This document shows positions 49,117 through 61,137 of a stretch of 64,000 bases of DNA, in pieces. Numbering within the stretch: position 1 is the stretch's first letter; each line of letters opens with the position of its first letter. The notes beneath the pieces are model-generated. The model had not been told where the DNA came from, did no database searches, and worked only from the letters and a program-made list of their open reading frames with translations. A program made the position numbers and the translations under genes. The stretch is from Trichinella spiralis. Taxonomy: Eukaryota > Nematoda > Enoplea > Trichinellida > Trichinellidae. The stretch lies in assembly GCA_000181795.3 (NCBI GenBank), contig CM012955.1, positions 10,380,101-10,444,100 of the forward strand, written 5' to 3'.

Positions 49117-50081
49117 TGTAAATCTTTATTCTGAAAATATAAGAGTAATCGTAATTTATAAACAATTGTATAATTTAAGAACGACATCAGTATATATAGA
49201 ATGATTGAGTGGAACATTTTTATCAAAAGAGTGAAATGAAATTTAAACCAGTCTTAACAAATAAACTGCCATTTGTGGAAAATTACAATGCACTCATTGT
49301 CAAAGCTATACGAAAATTTTAATTAGCAGTTTGTCACGTCACAGCGATTGTAACAATTATAGAAAGAAGAAAATAATTTAAAAAACTAATCGTTGGATGT
49401 TAATCCAAAAAAAACCATAAAAAATGATAATTTAACACTGCAAAACATATTACTGTGCAAATTCATTTTCAAGTTTGCACACACTTACTGTAATGGAACA
49501 ACACTTGGAAAGTTATTTTGAATAAAATATTAATTTATTGATAACAACGGAGCGATGAATATGCTAAATGATCATACAAACCCTCTGGAACATTTTAATA
49601 ATTACAATTGTAATTTTCAATTCTGTTAATAATTGAAATTTATAACGCAGTATAAAAGCAATGTGAAATAGATGAGCAACAAATTTTACAATTATCATAA
49701 TTTTGTTCTTTTAACAATTTCATATAATTGAATTTTATATACATGCAATTTTATCCTTAAATGGAACATTACTGAACATTTCGTATTTGCGTACTATTTG
49801 CATACAACCTTGTACATTGAAAATGATAATTATGCAAATATTTATACAATGTATTATAATGTATGTATATTTGAAAATGTAAATATTTATGAAATGTGGT
49901 TATTTTAAAAAGACAATTCAAACGGTCAATTGGCAGAAAAATATGTTTTAATTTTGTTTTGGATAATTTTGTTGCGTGTATAAATTAAGTTGAATTTTTT
50001 TTTAATTTTTATTAGTTTATATATTTTTTTCTAAGACTAGCAATAATTTGAAGTGAAGAGAGATGAATTTGATAAATTTAA
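49117..50081. other. Intergenic, divergent promoter region, nothing else seen
   Basis: AT-rich stretch between SEH1 (minus) and the small plus-strand gene at 50082. No open frame or RNA gene recognised. Confidence 0.5.
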
Positions 50082-50459
50082 ATGAATTGTTGTCAAAATT
50101 GTTACGCAGGTATTTACACAATGATGCGAAGGAAAGAAATTAAAAAAAAATTTTTTTTGTTGTTGTATACAGTTCGGTGGAAAAGAGTCGGGATTTCAGT
50201 AACGTTTGAAAAGCTCGAAGAGAAGTGTACTGATTTTTTAAAATTGTCATCAACATCAATTTTTCAATCTCAATTAAATATTTTTATTAATTCATATACC
50301 GTAATAAATAAACAACTCGAATCAGCAACAAAAGTGGACAGATTTGAAATGTTAAAAAAATTTGAAAATTTGAAATTCGAAATGTCACAGTATTCACAAA
50401 TAAAAAAAAAACCAAAGTTGCCTGATGGATACTATTTCAAGGCGCCAAAATGGGAATAG
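50082..50459 (+). CDS. Small unrecognised protein
   Basis: Two exons: ATG at 50082, donor CGCAG/GTATTT near 50109, acceptor TATACAG near 50177. The spliced phase gives MNCCQNCYAVRWKRVGIS and then a charged helical region (FEKLEEKCTDFLKL, FIFINSYTV-like middle, KKFENLKFEMSQYS) and the tail KKKPKLPDGYYFKAPKWE. About 103 residues. An alternative acceptor at TTTCAG/TAACG would shorten it. The tail looks conserved in style, but I do not recognise a family. The stop overlaps another ATG (ATGGGAATAG at 50450) that opens a 58-codon frame on the same strand. Confidence 0.45.
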   Translation: MNCCQNCYAGIYTMMRRKEIKKKFFLLLYTVRWKRVGISVTFEKLEEKCTDFLKLSSTSIFQSQLNIFINSYTVINKQLESATKVDRFEMLKKFENLKFEMSQYSQIKKKPKLPDGYYFKAPKWE

Positions 50460-50566
50460 AAGAGGAAAAAAAACCGGTTTTGAATTTACATTTTTCACCG
50501 GCAGAAATTTGCGTCGTTCACGTCGGTGATGTGGCTCAAGTGATGGAAATTATTATTTTGCCACGG

Positions 50567-50990
50567 TCATTGATCGCAATTCAATTGTCTACTTTTGTTC
50601 GGCGAACATTTTCTTTTGAACATTAATTGTCTGGATTCAATTTCATCATCTGAAGGAAAACCAACATCCCAAAAATGTTCGGGCGTTGGCGGACGCTTTT
50701 TCCTTTTCCGCCCACGCTCAAGTTTATCAAATTTTTCAACCTCACCACACCTGCATACTGTAAATTGTTGTTCCAACGACCGGTCGACCTGGGCAGTTTT
50801 CGGTGAGCCTAATTCGAAATCAACAACATCTCCAATGAGGTTTTCGTTCAAATTTGAAAAGATCGAGGTGAATTTTGTTTCATTTTTCTCTTTCTTAAAC
50901 ATAAAACAACAGTTTAAAAATGCAAATTAATAATTTTCATCATCTCACTGTGTTGATCAGATTTATTGTTCCATTCATTTTTTTCGGCAT
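50567..50990 (-). CDS. Short protein with CtIP/Sae2-type C-terminal motif
   Basis: Two exons. A proposed ATG at 50990 gives MPKKMNGTINLINT. The intron GTGAGATG...TTTAAG (weak acceptor) joins in phase to KEKNETKFTSIFSNLNEN. The last exon carries RGRKRKKRPPTPEHFWDVGF followed by PSDDE. The phrase PPTPxxFWxxGFP is the hallmark of the C-terminal DNA-binding region of CtIP/RBBP8, Sae2 and C. elegans COM-1, which start resection of double-strand breaks with MRE11. Basic residues before it stand where the family has RHR. The upstream CxxC pair of vertebrate CtIP is not clear (only CRCGE). The predicted length (about 125 residues) is much shorter than the family, so upstream exons (possibly about 51200-51060, IGIEGDRSYSTVQNHLKR) may be missing or the gene may be reduced. 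Confidence 0.5.
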
Positions 50991-51344
50991 CTTTCCAGTA
51001 AATGTGGTCAGTTTAAATTGAATATTGGGAAAAGTTGGATAAATTTGATAAACTTATTATAGCGACAATTTCAAATCAAACTTTACACTGTACTTTCCGC
51101 TGCTTCGCTTCAAGTGGTTCTGAACCGTAGAATAGCTACGATCGCCTTCTATGCCGATGAAAAGATAAGATAAATTAGGAAATGAAAATGAATTTCGTTG
51201 GTCATTGAAAACGGATCCATTTTATGCAGTGTTTAAAAATTTTGATTAAATTTAAATAATTTTCTCAGCAGTGTAAAAATTAAATCTATTCACAAATAAA
51301 TAAAAAATAATTCAATACAATTAATTTTCATTAATATTGTTCAG

Positions 51345-54300
51345 CAGTGGATTTTTGTTGTTGTTCTTCATGTCAAGTTTATAAATTAACTACTGCTGTT
51401 GATACAACGCCGCAAAAAGAAAAAAAAACAACAATTCAAATTATCGTACATTTTTTTTATGTCGATGTTGTCCACCGCCAAGTAGGCGAGGTGGAAAAGT
51501 TTTATCGAGAAAAAAAAATCATTTCAAATCTACTTTTCAATTTGTCGTCGAAAGAGGAAAATTCATGTCATCGAATTCAATTATTGTTGAAAAATTTGCA
51601 TACAGCTTGTTCGATCAAAGGGGCCCGTTTTGGTCGAGTGCAAATTTTCCCGTTATCGATTTCGAATTTTTCATCTAACCGTTCCAATGTACCATCGATA
51701 AATTTCGACCAAGTTCAAAAGCGAATTGAAATCAACCGGTTTTATTCGAAGAAGAAGAAGAAAAAATTTTTTAACACCAGTAAAATGCAAACCATAAATA
51801 TGGTAAGTTCGAATTTTTGGATTTCAATTTTTTAACACGTGATTTTTTCAAGGGAAATCGAACTGTAAAAGTTCGCCAAAAATTTACGAAGATCGAACAA
51901 AACGGACAATTATGCAAATTGAAAGCTATCGACCACAATAATAAGTTATTTTTGTATTTATATTTTGCATTCAAATTGTGATGGTTATTTCTGTTTTATT
52001 TTTCAGCGAATGCAACAATAATTTGCATTGTAAAATTGGGCCAATCGAAGAGTTTCGGTCGGATATTGGAAAAAGCGATCTGAAAAAGGAAATCGGTGAT
52101 GAAAATGTGACCTGGAATCGGGTTGATTGGACGCCGAAACGTCGACGAAAAAACAACTTGCTCGGCTTGGACGAGGCGTTCAGCAAGTTGAAATTGAGAG
52201 GAAATCGTCAACAGTGCGACCAGTCGATTTCCAAGAGGAAGTGCATTTCAAATTTCCCGCCAAAATTTGTTCCAAAACAGTGCAATAATCGAAATTCAGA
52301 CAACAAAGCGATTTTGTCTACTCCGCCGCCAGAATTGGTGGTTGTCACGTTCGATTCAAATTTTCCACAAAGCAACAACAATTCAACAGAACAACAATCC
52401 ATTTCGCCTGTTTTATCAGTATGCAAATTTGTTATCATTATTATATTTCATTATTGATGGTTGAAATTATTGCAGCGAAATTTTACAAAAGAAAAATACA
52501 ATGGAAAAAGAAATTCAAATGAAAGTGAAGAATGCAAATTGAGAGTGAAAAATATCAAACAGCATAAAGTTTTTCCTTTCGAATCTTACTGCAGCAGTCT
52601 TTGGAGACGAAAACGCAGCAAAGGTTTGCCCGGTTCAGCGGAAGTTTCGTACAGTTCGTTGAAAAAGCAATGTTTTCTTTTTTTTTATCATTATTACTTT
52701 TATATTGAATTTAATTTAATATTTTTGAATTTCAGTGAAAAACAAATCACAACAAATCGAAGTTTCACATTCGCCTCTAATAGTGATGTTGAAAGTCCCA
52801 CCAGTTTGTCGTCTTGCCAATTTGGAAGCGATCGTGCTCTGTGGCGTGATTTGAAACAAGCAAGTTTTGACAAAAAAAAATCAAACAGTTTCATTTTTAT
52901 TTAAATTTTTTTTATTCTGTAGACAATTGATTTGGGTGTGTTGCAAACGATGGGAGAAGATTCCATCTATTTGCAGGAGAAAATTTTCGAAATTGTCACA
53001 AGCGAAGCATCATATTTGAATTCTCTGCTCATTTTGACAGTGCATTTTATGCAATCTCCAAAATTGAGCGGAAAAACCGACTCTGAAAGCGTGATCTCTG
53101 CCCAAGATCACAAAGAACTGTTCAGCTCTGTACACGCCGTACGGCACAGCAGTGAACGGTATGCTGAGAAAAGTGCTTGCTTTGCACTGACTGATTGATT
53201 GGATTAATTTTGCATTTTTATTAAGAGAAAAACATAATAATAATAATTATAATAATAATTATTATTATTTATTATATAGTTTGTTCAAAAAATTGAAACA
53301 AAGTGTTGAAACGTCAGTTATGTTGGACAATATTTGCGATATCTTGGCCGATCATTTGCAAAAAGATGAAAATGTGTTTGTCAATTATTGCCGCGATTTG
53401 GCATATCAGCAAAAGAAGCTCCACTACCTCAAGTGAGCACTAAATGCAATTTTGATTGATAAAATTATTCTTCTTTTATTGAATATTATGCGAAAAGTGA
53501 AATGAATTTGTATTCTATAATTTTCTGAAAAATAGAAGACGGATTCGTGTCGATCTGTTTAGAAATGTTTAGTGAAAATACGTGACCAATCAATCAATGA
53601 CGGATGAAAAATTACTTGTACATGTGTATTCAGAGAGAACAATGCGAAATTTGTGGAAGAAATTGCACTGTTGGAAAAGTCAAAATTGGTGAAAAATCAA
53701 GATTTGGCCAGCTTTCTCTTGCAACCGTTGCAAAGAGTAACTCGATATCCGCTTTTGATCAGAGCTATTCGTTCTCAGCTGAATGCAAATGACAAACGAA
53801 TCGCTTCTGTAAGTTTAATTTTTCAAAATTCGAATGGGGCGTGGGATAATAATTTATGATTATATTTTTTTTGTTTTTTAAGGTCGAGTGTGCACTGTCA
53901 ACTGCCCAACGTGTCGTAAGTTTGTGCAATGAAAGTAGAAGACATTTTCAAGGTATTGAAGAACTATTTGAACTCCATTCGAAACTGATTTACAACCACC
54001 AAAGTCCAAAGCAATTTCCCGTAATTACAAGGAAAAGGCGTTTAATTATGAAAGGCAGTTTTTGTGCTAGTGAAATGAAAAAATCAAAAACTTCATCAGC
54101 AAGTAATATAATAATTTTTTACAAAAATTAATCAATACAATTCCACATCTGCAGCATTTGGATTTCAAATTCTAAACTGCATGTGATCTTCATTTCAGGT
54201 AGAACTACTTGGTTCAATGCATTTTTGTTTCTATTCTCAGATGCTCTGCTGATAACAAAACAGACGCGCAACAATTTTCTGGTCAAAGATTACTGCGATC

Positions 54301-54646
54301 GAAAGTCCATTGCCGTACCATCGTTCAGCTTCGATCCTGGAACGGTGAATTTGCTTTTACCAATGTTCAATTAATCCCTTTTAAAAATGTTAATTCTATT
54401 CAGAATGGACAGACATTATTACGATTTAACGCTTCTTTCGAGCACAAATTTCTCGTCGTTTTGAAATCCAATCATCTCAATGCAGAAGTTCGCATCTTAC
54501 TCGCCACCAACAGCCAAGAGGACAAGGAAAAATGGATCCGAGCACTGAACGATCCATCCTACCACTGCACTGTGGATATTTCGTCCAGTGTTCTTTGTGA
54601 AAATTTGCCCAATCTCTTCTCGAAAACCAAACAATCAACCAATTGA
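51345..54646 (+). CDS. Ephexin-type RhoGEF (DH-PH)
   Basis: A multi-exon gene. The N-terminal exons (51345-51802, 51853-51944, 52007-52418, 52476-about 52860) encode a disordered, Asn/Ser/Lys-rich region. The DH domain starts at ALWRDLKQ/TIDLGVLQTMGED, then LQEKIFEIVTSEASYLNSL, followed by LFKKLKQSVETSVMLDNI, LQKDENVFVNYCRDLAYQQK, then NQDLASFLLQPLQRVTRYPL and LLIRAIRSQL. The PH domain follows (TTWFNAFLFLFSDALLIT, then FLVVLKSNHLNAEVRILLAT, KEKWIRALNDP). The W-x-D-x-GVL...LQE..FE.VTSEASYL phrase is specific to ephexins (NGEF, ARHGEF5/15/16/19/26; C. elegans ephx-1), exchange factors for Rho-family GTPases. The C-terminal SH3 domain of vertebrate ephexins is absent. The 5' end is open: the first exon has no early ATG and is entered by an acceptor near 51344. 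Intron 52860-52922 has a GC donor. Confidence 0.88.
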
Positions 54647-55846
54647 TTGTACTTGAAAATTTCCCCATACGGTAAATTCATCTTCCAATACAAAAATGAT
54701 CAACAGAAACTCGTTCATTTTTTACCTAAAATGTTCATTCAGCAGTTTTTTTTGGCCCTCTAAATTTTTTTCCTTTTATCATTTTTATTTTTTAAATATT
54801 CCATTTGGATTCTTTTTTCTTTTTTTATTCCAAAGTTTGGTCGTCGTTCTAAGAAAAAAAATACATATTAACAATAATTAATTGTACACTTTAATCTTAA
54901 TTTAGGTGGTGAGCAATCTTTTCATGGCAACAGTACTTGTAAATAGTCAAGTTTAAAGTATGATGTGAAATTTGTATTTGTCAATTTTGAAAGTTATTTT
55001 GTAAGTTTTACACTTACCAATATAGTACAATAAGGGATAATCGATTTTACCGTTCCTTATTTGAATAAAATTCTTTTCTAATATTATTGTAACATTTGAT
55101 AAACATCAGTCAGTTTAATGTAACATGAAAAATAATTTATTATTTATTTTACGGCGTTATGGATTTAGTTTCTATAGTGTATGTGTGTATCTGCGTGTTC
55201 ATCACTTGAAATGTTCATTTTACTGCATAGCACAAAAATATGAATGTAAAACACTGGTCATGTTAATGTTATATGTAAAAGTATACACACATAAAAATGT
55301 AATGTTGGTTTCTAAAATGAAAATATAAGTTCACAAAACAACTTGTTTTTATAAGCAATTTTATAAAATTTCTCTAATAAACAAGTTCAACTATGCTTTG
55401 CTACACATTTAAATATCCAACATAGTACAGCTCAACAGATTTCATTTCATAATATCTCGTAAAAATGAAACAGGCATAGCAAATAAGCTCAACTAAAGTT
55501 TCATCTTTCAACTTGTTTCGCATGAAAAATGACAGTTTCACGGTGTGACTGCATTTCTACCGTTAAAATCGTAAATCGTAAATATAACTAATTTTGAATT
55601 TTATATATTTTTTCAGCATTGTTATAAACATAGTAAAACCAATAAGCATTTTCCCTCAATGGTACAGTAAGAACTACTGTAAATTATCGTTATCATCAAG
55701 TTGCACTTTACTGTAATCTGATATATTTGTTCTAGTGGAAATTTTTGCTTAACCGTTTTGCTTTTCTGGCTGTTCAGTGAATTTATTTGTCATTCATCGA
55801 CTAAATTTGTTTTCATCTCCTATTATTGCTTTTCCAAGTAGAAATC
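54647..55846. other. Intergenic, nothing seen
   Basis: AT-rich sequence between the ephexin stop and the FAM174-like start, with no coding region or RNA gene recognised. Confidence 0.5.
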
Positions 55847-57440
55847 ATGCGGCCCGGTAGTACATCTTCTTCAAGCCAAAACGATTCAGCGACATTAATT
55901 CCGAAGATTAATACAACAACAGGGACACCATTGAAGCCGTCATATTCCAGCCATGATGATTCGGATTTTGGTTTTGGACTTAAGCTGGACAATTTCGTAT
56001 TGCATCGAATGATGTACATTCTAGCAGCTGCAATGCTTATAATTGTGCTTTATTTCGGCGTAAATATGTGGAGGTGAGTGATCGTATGTACATTTTTAAA
56101 ATATTTTACAATTGTTTAATCGTCCCAATTTAATTTCACTTTTAACCTTGAATAATAGAATAAACAGATATTGCTTTGTGTGTTAAACAGCAACTGGCTT
56201 TTGTAATCAATTGCACAATAGTAATTGTTGCTCAAATGTAACATTGGATGATTTTATTTCAGTGAAATCAAATTATTAATTGCAGTTGTGTAGGTTAGTT
56301 TTCAAGCCATCTGGAAAAATCAATGGCACCTTATTGTTTTCGGGTTATTTTATTGTTTTGTTTTAGTTTTTCATTTTGCTTGTTATCGATTGCAACGTAG
56401 TTGAAGTAAACAAACACGTAATGATTGAAGTCAATTGCAGCTTCATTTTCATCTGATAATCTTCAAAAGTCAAACATTACCTGTTTATTTATTTATTTTT
56501 TTTTGTTAAGCATGTTTTGATACGAATCATTCGATAAACATTTTCCTTATACATTGAATTCAGTTGGTTGTCATTTGATATTTGAAACTAGAAACTTATT
56601 AAACTGCATGATATAACAACATAAATAATTGTTGTAGAAGTGTTGCTACAATGAATTGTTATTCTGCTAGGAAAATTTTGAATTGCAATTTTAGCATTTC
56701 AGTCCATTAAATGTTTATCAGTTTATATGCATGATAAGGTTTGACGTGCAACTTTTCTGATGAGCTGTTGTGTATTCTTTTCTTACATCATGATTGTTTT
56801 ATCTTTTAGAAGGGAAAAATATCAAACACAGTGATGTAATTAATAATTTTGATGGGAAATGCACTTTATCGAATGTATTTAAAAATATCTTACTTAATAC
56901 TAATGTTCTACAGGTGTTTAATGGAAAATTGGTAATTGTAATTGTTATATTAAAAAGGCGTTTTACATTGTTGTTGATTTGAAATACAGTTGCTAAGGAA
57001 ATCTGCGTATTGCATTAATCATAGTCAGACAATTTGTGTCATGCTCGTCCACCGTCAGGTTATGAACATCATAGTCAGGCCATCGGTTTCATCGTGATTC
57101 CAATAAACTAATTGTTAATTTCCTTCCTTTTTTAAATATATAATGATTAATTTATGAAAAAAAGAATAAATTATAGACAATGTACTATAAATAATTTATT
57201 AGTTTATTAATAAATATTGTCAGCAGCTTGTTTGCTGGTGATATTTTGTAGCGGTTTTATGGTGGATTTGTTGAAATTAAGCTTTGCTATTTTAGAACAA
57301 GAAGACAGAAGAAAGAACGCGTGTACGACGTGCTTCCAATTCATCAGCTGAGTACTAATTTAGTCGGCGATTCCGATTCTGAAGATGACGTATTTGACGA
57401 TGCACACCGAAATCTTGTCTCCTCGAGTAATCATCGATAA
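55847..57440 (+). CDS. FAM174-like single-pass membrane protein
   Basis: Two exons (55847-56073 and 57296-57440) with a 1.2-kb intron, and phase agrees (TGG AG/A). The first exon has a Ser/Thr-rich lead (RPGSTSSSSQNDSATLIP), then LHRMMYILAAAMLIIVLYFG, a membrane span of about 20 residues ending at residue ~73. The second exon gives RTRRQKKERVYDVLP followed by an acidic stretch (GDSDSEDDVFDDAHRN). The order span, basic RxRKxxxYxVL, acidic DxxDxxxFDA is that of FAM174A/B, vertebrate type-I membrane proteins of unclear function in Golgi/plasma membrane. No N-terminal signal peptide is seen; a missing upstream exon or reliance on the span as anchor are both possible. Confidence 0.82.
57017..57098. 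repeat. Imperfect direct repeat in the FAM174-like intron
   Basis: ATCATAGTCAG occurs at 57017 and again at 57068 (51 bp apart), each followed by loosely similar sequence. The block has higher GC than the surrounding intron. Confidence 0.5.
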
Positions 57441-59099
57441 ATCACCTCAATGTATCTGCAGTGTTAAAATTCTTGCTTTCTCATCATTATTATTATTATT
57501 ATTCGAAAAATTTTGATAGTGCTAGTGTATCATTTTCTCTTTTTTCTGTCTGTTCATTTCTTTTCAAATTCTCTTTTTTTAAATAAAATTAAATTACAAA
57601 CTGTGTACGGTTTCTTGATTTAAATAATATTCATTGAAAACATATTATTTCCATCCATTATGCGTATTGAAAATTTTCCATACTGTATATTCTCTTCAAC
57701 GAAGTCATGTGAATATTTACTTGAATATTGAATTACTGTAATGATGTTGGTTATGAAATTGAAATTGTAATAAAATTATTCTGCACTTTTGTATTTTTTG
57801 AATGACAAAAAATGAAATAAATGAAAAAATTCGCAATATAAAAAGTTTAAATACACTATATTAAACTCATTATGCAAATAAAATGTTTGTGTTCCAATTG
57901 TTACAGTATTTGATAAATAGATGACAGCCCGAACAAAGAAAGTTTATTTGAGAAGCTTGCTCGCGAAGGGGCTTTTGTGAAAAGCGATTTGTTGTTAAAT
58001 TTTATTGTCACATTAAATGAAATCAAGCAGAACATTCTAAATGTGAAACAAAATACGACGCGTTCACCAGGTTGTTTGGTTGTGCAGTTGATTGCAAGTT
58101 TCATTTGACATGTTTCGTATTACTTCAAATTGTAATTTTTAAGCATAATCAACAAAGCATATTTGTTTTACTGAACTTTATAAAAGAATTTTTTCAATCT
58201 AAAAATTACGAAGAATTCTGATGTATGACAAATGTTAAAATTGATTTTTAATGAGTTGTTTTGATTTGAAAAAAAAATTAGTCACATTTCATTAGTCCAA
58301 TCTAAATGCTTATAAATGTAAACATTTATATACAATGAAAACAAATTCAAAGCGCATGTGACGTGTCTTTTTTTTTGTGGTTACTTTTACAGTAACATAA
58401 GCTGAACAATAAACAACTTGCCACGTAATTTACGGAAGTATTTAATTTGTCAATATACAGTAGCACCGTTTAGTTTATTTTCAATAATTGGATTGTGTAA
58501 CAAGCGTTTGTAAAGAATATTGAAAATAACGATCAGTTTTTTCATACGTATGTGAAGAATGGAACAATTACACATTCATTTGGGTCATAAGTTTATTATT
58601 GTTGTAAAAATTGAATTTAACAGTTATTTTTGTTGCATCATTATATTAAATTTTGATTTTCGATTTGTTTGCGTTTGTTCATTTTCATGGGTCAGAAGTA
58701 GTCAACAAAGTGAGTGAAATAACAGAACAAGCTGATGTTCAGTGTTTACTTGTAGACACCAAACATTACCATCACCAAACATTAAAACAAAAAGAACAAA
58801 GAACCGGCAATAGAGATGCACTATCAACTATGGAAAAACGGCTAACGTGAAACAAGTAGTGATCAGTAACGTGGAACAGTTAAAGCGACAACTAACGTTG
58901 AAAATGAGATGAACAAATCAACGCAGTATACCCGCTCTCACTACATGTGAAAAAACTAAAACACAATAATAATAATAATAATAATGAGGTGTGAATAAAT
59001 AACATAAACATAACTCAAGATTGAAAACAAATAATCTACAAGTGACTGTTGTTGTTAAAAATTTTCCACTGTAGATTTTTTCTCGTCGCAACAGCAATT
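57441..59099. other. Intergenic, convergent, no gene seen
   Basis: AT-rich region after the FAM174-like stop and before the HHAT-like stop. AATAAA near 57581-57590 could serve the FAM174-like gene. A 65-codon frame at 58653-58850 is not supported by anything else. A short (AAT)n run lies near 58964-58985. Confidence 0.5.
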
Positions 59100-60665
59100 T
59101 CAGTAGAACACTTTCAAAGCTTCCCTCAGACGTCGTTGCTGGGAATCGATGTAAATTTGAACCGGAGCCAGTTGTTGCATTTCGATGGAAAATTGAACGA
59201 AAAAATATCCCAAACCGATCAAATAGACCAAAGCCGGCCGAACAGTCCACCACTGGTGTCGGTTGAACGCCAGACGTTCGATCACCACACTAGCGCATTC
59301 GACGTTGGACAAGAAGTAGACGATCGAAAAGACGCTCAACGCCGTGCATGGGATGATGGCAAGGCCGATCAGACGTCTGGTGTTGAATGGACCGTAGGTT
59401 CGGATCAGCGTGTTGAAAATATCCCAACGGCGGTCGATCACTGAGGCCACTGCTTCCAACAAAATTTCGACCAAATTCAACAACGCCCACCAGGCGAGAC
59501 TGACCGACTGACCGTGGAAAATCCAGACGAATAGAAAAGTGATGCCGATGGCCAGAAATCGTTTCGTGATCGGATTCAATGGGATCGACGTGTTGTTGGC
59601 GATCGGTTTGAAAATGTGATCCCGAAGAAACGTGTACAAGCCGTGGTCGAAACTGCGCCACATCACCGAATACAGAGCCACGCGGGCAATGCAGACCGGC
59701 TTCCAGTGGGGTTCCATGCCGTCGAGTTTGGCGAACAACGCGAACAGTCCAAACATGGCCACGTATTTCGCGTGAAAAAACTGACCGGCGGTCAGCACCA
59801 ATGCGCACAGCACGTCCAGTCGGGTGTGTTTCAAAAAATCAACGTCCACAATCATCGCATTCATGTAGAAGATGTGCAAAACGATTTCGCAGAACAAAGT
59901 CCAGAAAACAACTCGAATCCCAACCAAAACAATCGATCGCCACGAATTTCCATTACTGCGCTTGACGCACTGAACAAGGAAGTTTCTGTAAGTAACGAAT
60001 AAAACCGTGCTGTATGGCATGTAGAACGCGTAAAGACAACCATCTCGTAGTGTTATGAAGAACGACTTTTTAAATCCACCAACTTTGGCGCTTTCTATCT
60101 GATAACTGAAATAGCTGATGAACTGCAACAATTTGTAAGTGATGTAGACGCAAAATACGTAATAGTCCGGCTGTCCAAATTGACTATACACGTCTGAAAA
60201 CAGAGTTCCGAAAAACAGCAAAGAAATCGCCCACAAAGCCACAAGACTTGTCACGATTCGAGTGGTAATAAACAACGTAAAACCGTAAACAAGACCAACC
60301 GCCACCGGAAACCAACCATAAGCAATGCAGTTCAACGCTGGCCACAATAAGCTGGAAATGAAAAGCGCTTTCTGAACATTACAATCAAGAAGTTCCAACA
60401 AACAGCCCGACAAGCGGTGAAGTACGAGCGCCAACACGTAGTAAGGGAGCATAGTCATCCAAACGTTCCATTCAAAATTTGTATTATCTCGAATACGTCC
60501 AATTATTGACCAACCATCGACGAAACTGAATTGATTAATTTCCTCACCACCATACAGTGCAGATTCGATCCCAATCAAATACCAAGCGTAGGCAACGTGT
60601 GCAAACCAAATTATAAAACTACTGACCACCTCGAACGCTGGTAACCGTAAACTGTACACACTCAT
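59100..60665 (-). CDS. HHAT: Hedgehog acyltransferase-like MBOAT (HHAT family)
   Basis: A single coding exon; the first ATG is at 60665, giving about 521 residues. It is a polytopic protein with about ten membrane spans. The conserved MBOAT core reads KYVAMFGLFALFAKLDGMEP, then SVMWRSFDHGLYTFLRDHIF and KPI, then FLFVWIFHGQSVSLAWWALL and LNLVEILLEAV. The Asp in SFDHGL and the His in IFHG are at the two catalytic positions of HHAT (D and H). The phrase LDGxxP...MWRxFDxGL separates HHAT/HHATL/GUP1 from SOAT/DGAT. HHAT palmitoylates Hedgehog N-termini in the ER. The frame stays open upstream to an acceptor (CCTTTTTAG near 60691), so a 5' exon or trans-splicing is likely. Lack of introns is unusual here. 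It lies 470 bp downstream of akirin on the same strand. Confidence 0.9.
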   Translation of the reverse strand: MSVYSLRLPAFEVVSSFIIWFAHVAYAWYLIGIESALYGGEEINQFSFVDGWSIIGRIRDNTNFEWNVWMTMLPYYVLALVLHRLSGCLLELLDCNVQKALFISSLLWPALNCIAYGWFPVAVGLVYGFTLFITTRIVTSLVALWAISLLFFGTLFSDVYSQFGQPDYYVFCVYITYKLLQFISYFSYQIESAKVGGFKKSFFITLRDGCLYAFYMPYSTVLFVTYRNFLVQCVKRSNGNSWRSIVLVGIRVVFWTLFCEIVLHIFYMNAMIVDVDFLKHTRLDVLCALVLTAGQFFHAKYVAMFGLFALFAKLDGMEPHWKPVCIARVALYSVMWRSFDHGLYTFLRDHIFKPIANNTSIPLNPITKRFLAIGITFLFVWIFHGQSVSLAWWALLNLVEILLEAVASVIDRRWDIFNTLIRTYGPFNTRRLIGLAIIPCTALSVFSIVYFLSNVECASVVIERLAFNRHQWWTVRPALVYLIGLGYFFVQFSIEMQQLAPVQIYIDSQQRRLREALKVFY

Positions 60666-61137
60666 TGTTCCCACACCCGAAAACTGAGATCTTGGCTAAA
60701 AAGGAAAACGCAAAAAACCTATCAAAAAATACGAAAACAATTATAAAAAACACAAGTATCGATTCGGAAACGTCAAGCCGAAATAGCATCATCAATAACA
60801 ACGTCAGCGTTTATCCGTTCCTGCAGAAATTTTAATATAGCTTCAATATACTGCTTTGTGTAATATCATATTATTCATTTTCAAACACCGGTAAATCGTC
60901 GAATGCAAGCAAAAAAGAATAAAATTAAAAAGCAATTGTTAAACAAATAAAGCAAAATGGAATGAGAAATGGATTTTCAAGTTTCATAAACGGCAAAAAT
61001 GCCAACAGACAGACATTACAAAATGAAGCAAGGCGGCAACCAATCGCTATTATATAAAGAATAAAATGACATCAAGGCGAGTGTTGCTGGAGGGCGACGA
61101 CTGGACTGGAGCGTAAACTCCCTCTTTAAATTTCCTT

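Noticed and set aside
50750-51510. Similar phrase GEVEKF in the antisense CtIP-like gene and the ephexin first exon
   Set aside because: Only about 20 bp of loose similarity in opposite orientations; likely chance.
59290-60002. Long frames on both strands inside HHAT
   Set aside because: Shadows of the real coding frame; the products are Arg/His/Gln-rich and unlike any family.
59100-60665. First read as sterol/diacylglycerol O-acyltransferase
   Set aside because: LDGMEP, MWRSFDHGL and the IFHG site match HHAT rather than the SOAT/DGAT FYxDWWN pattern, which is missing.
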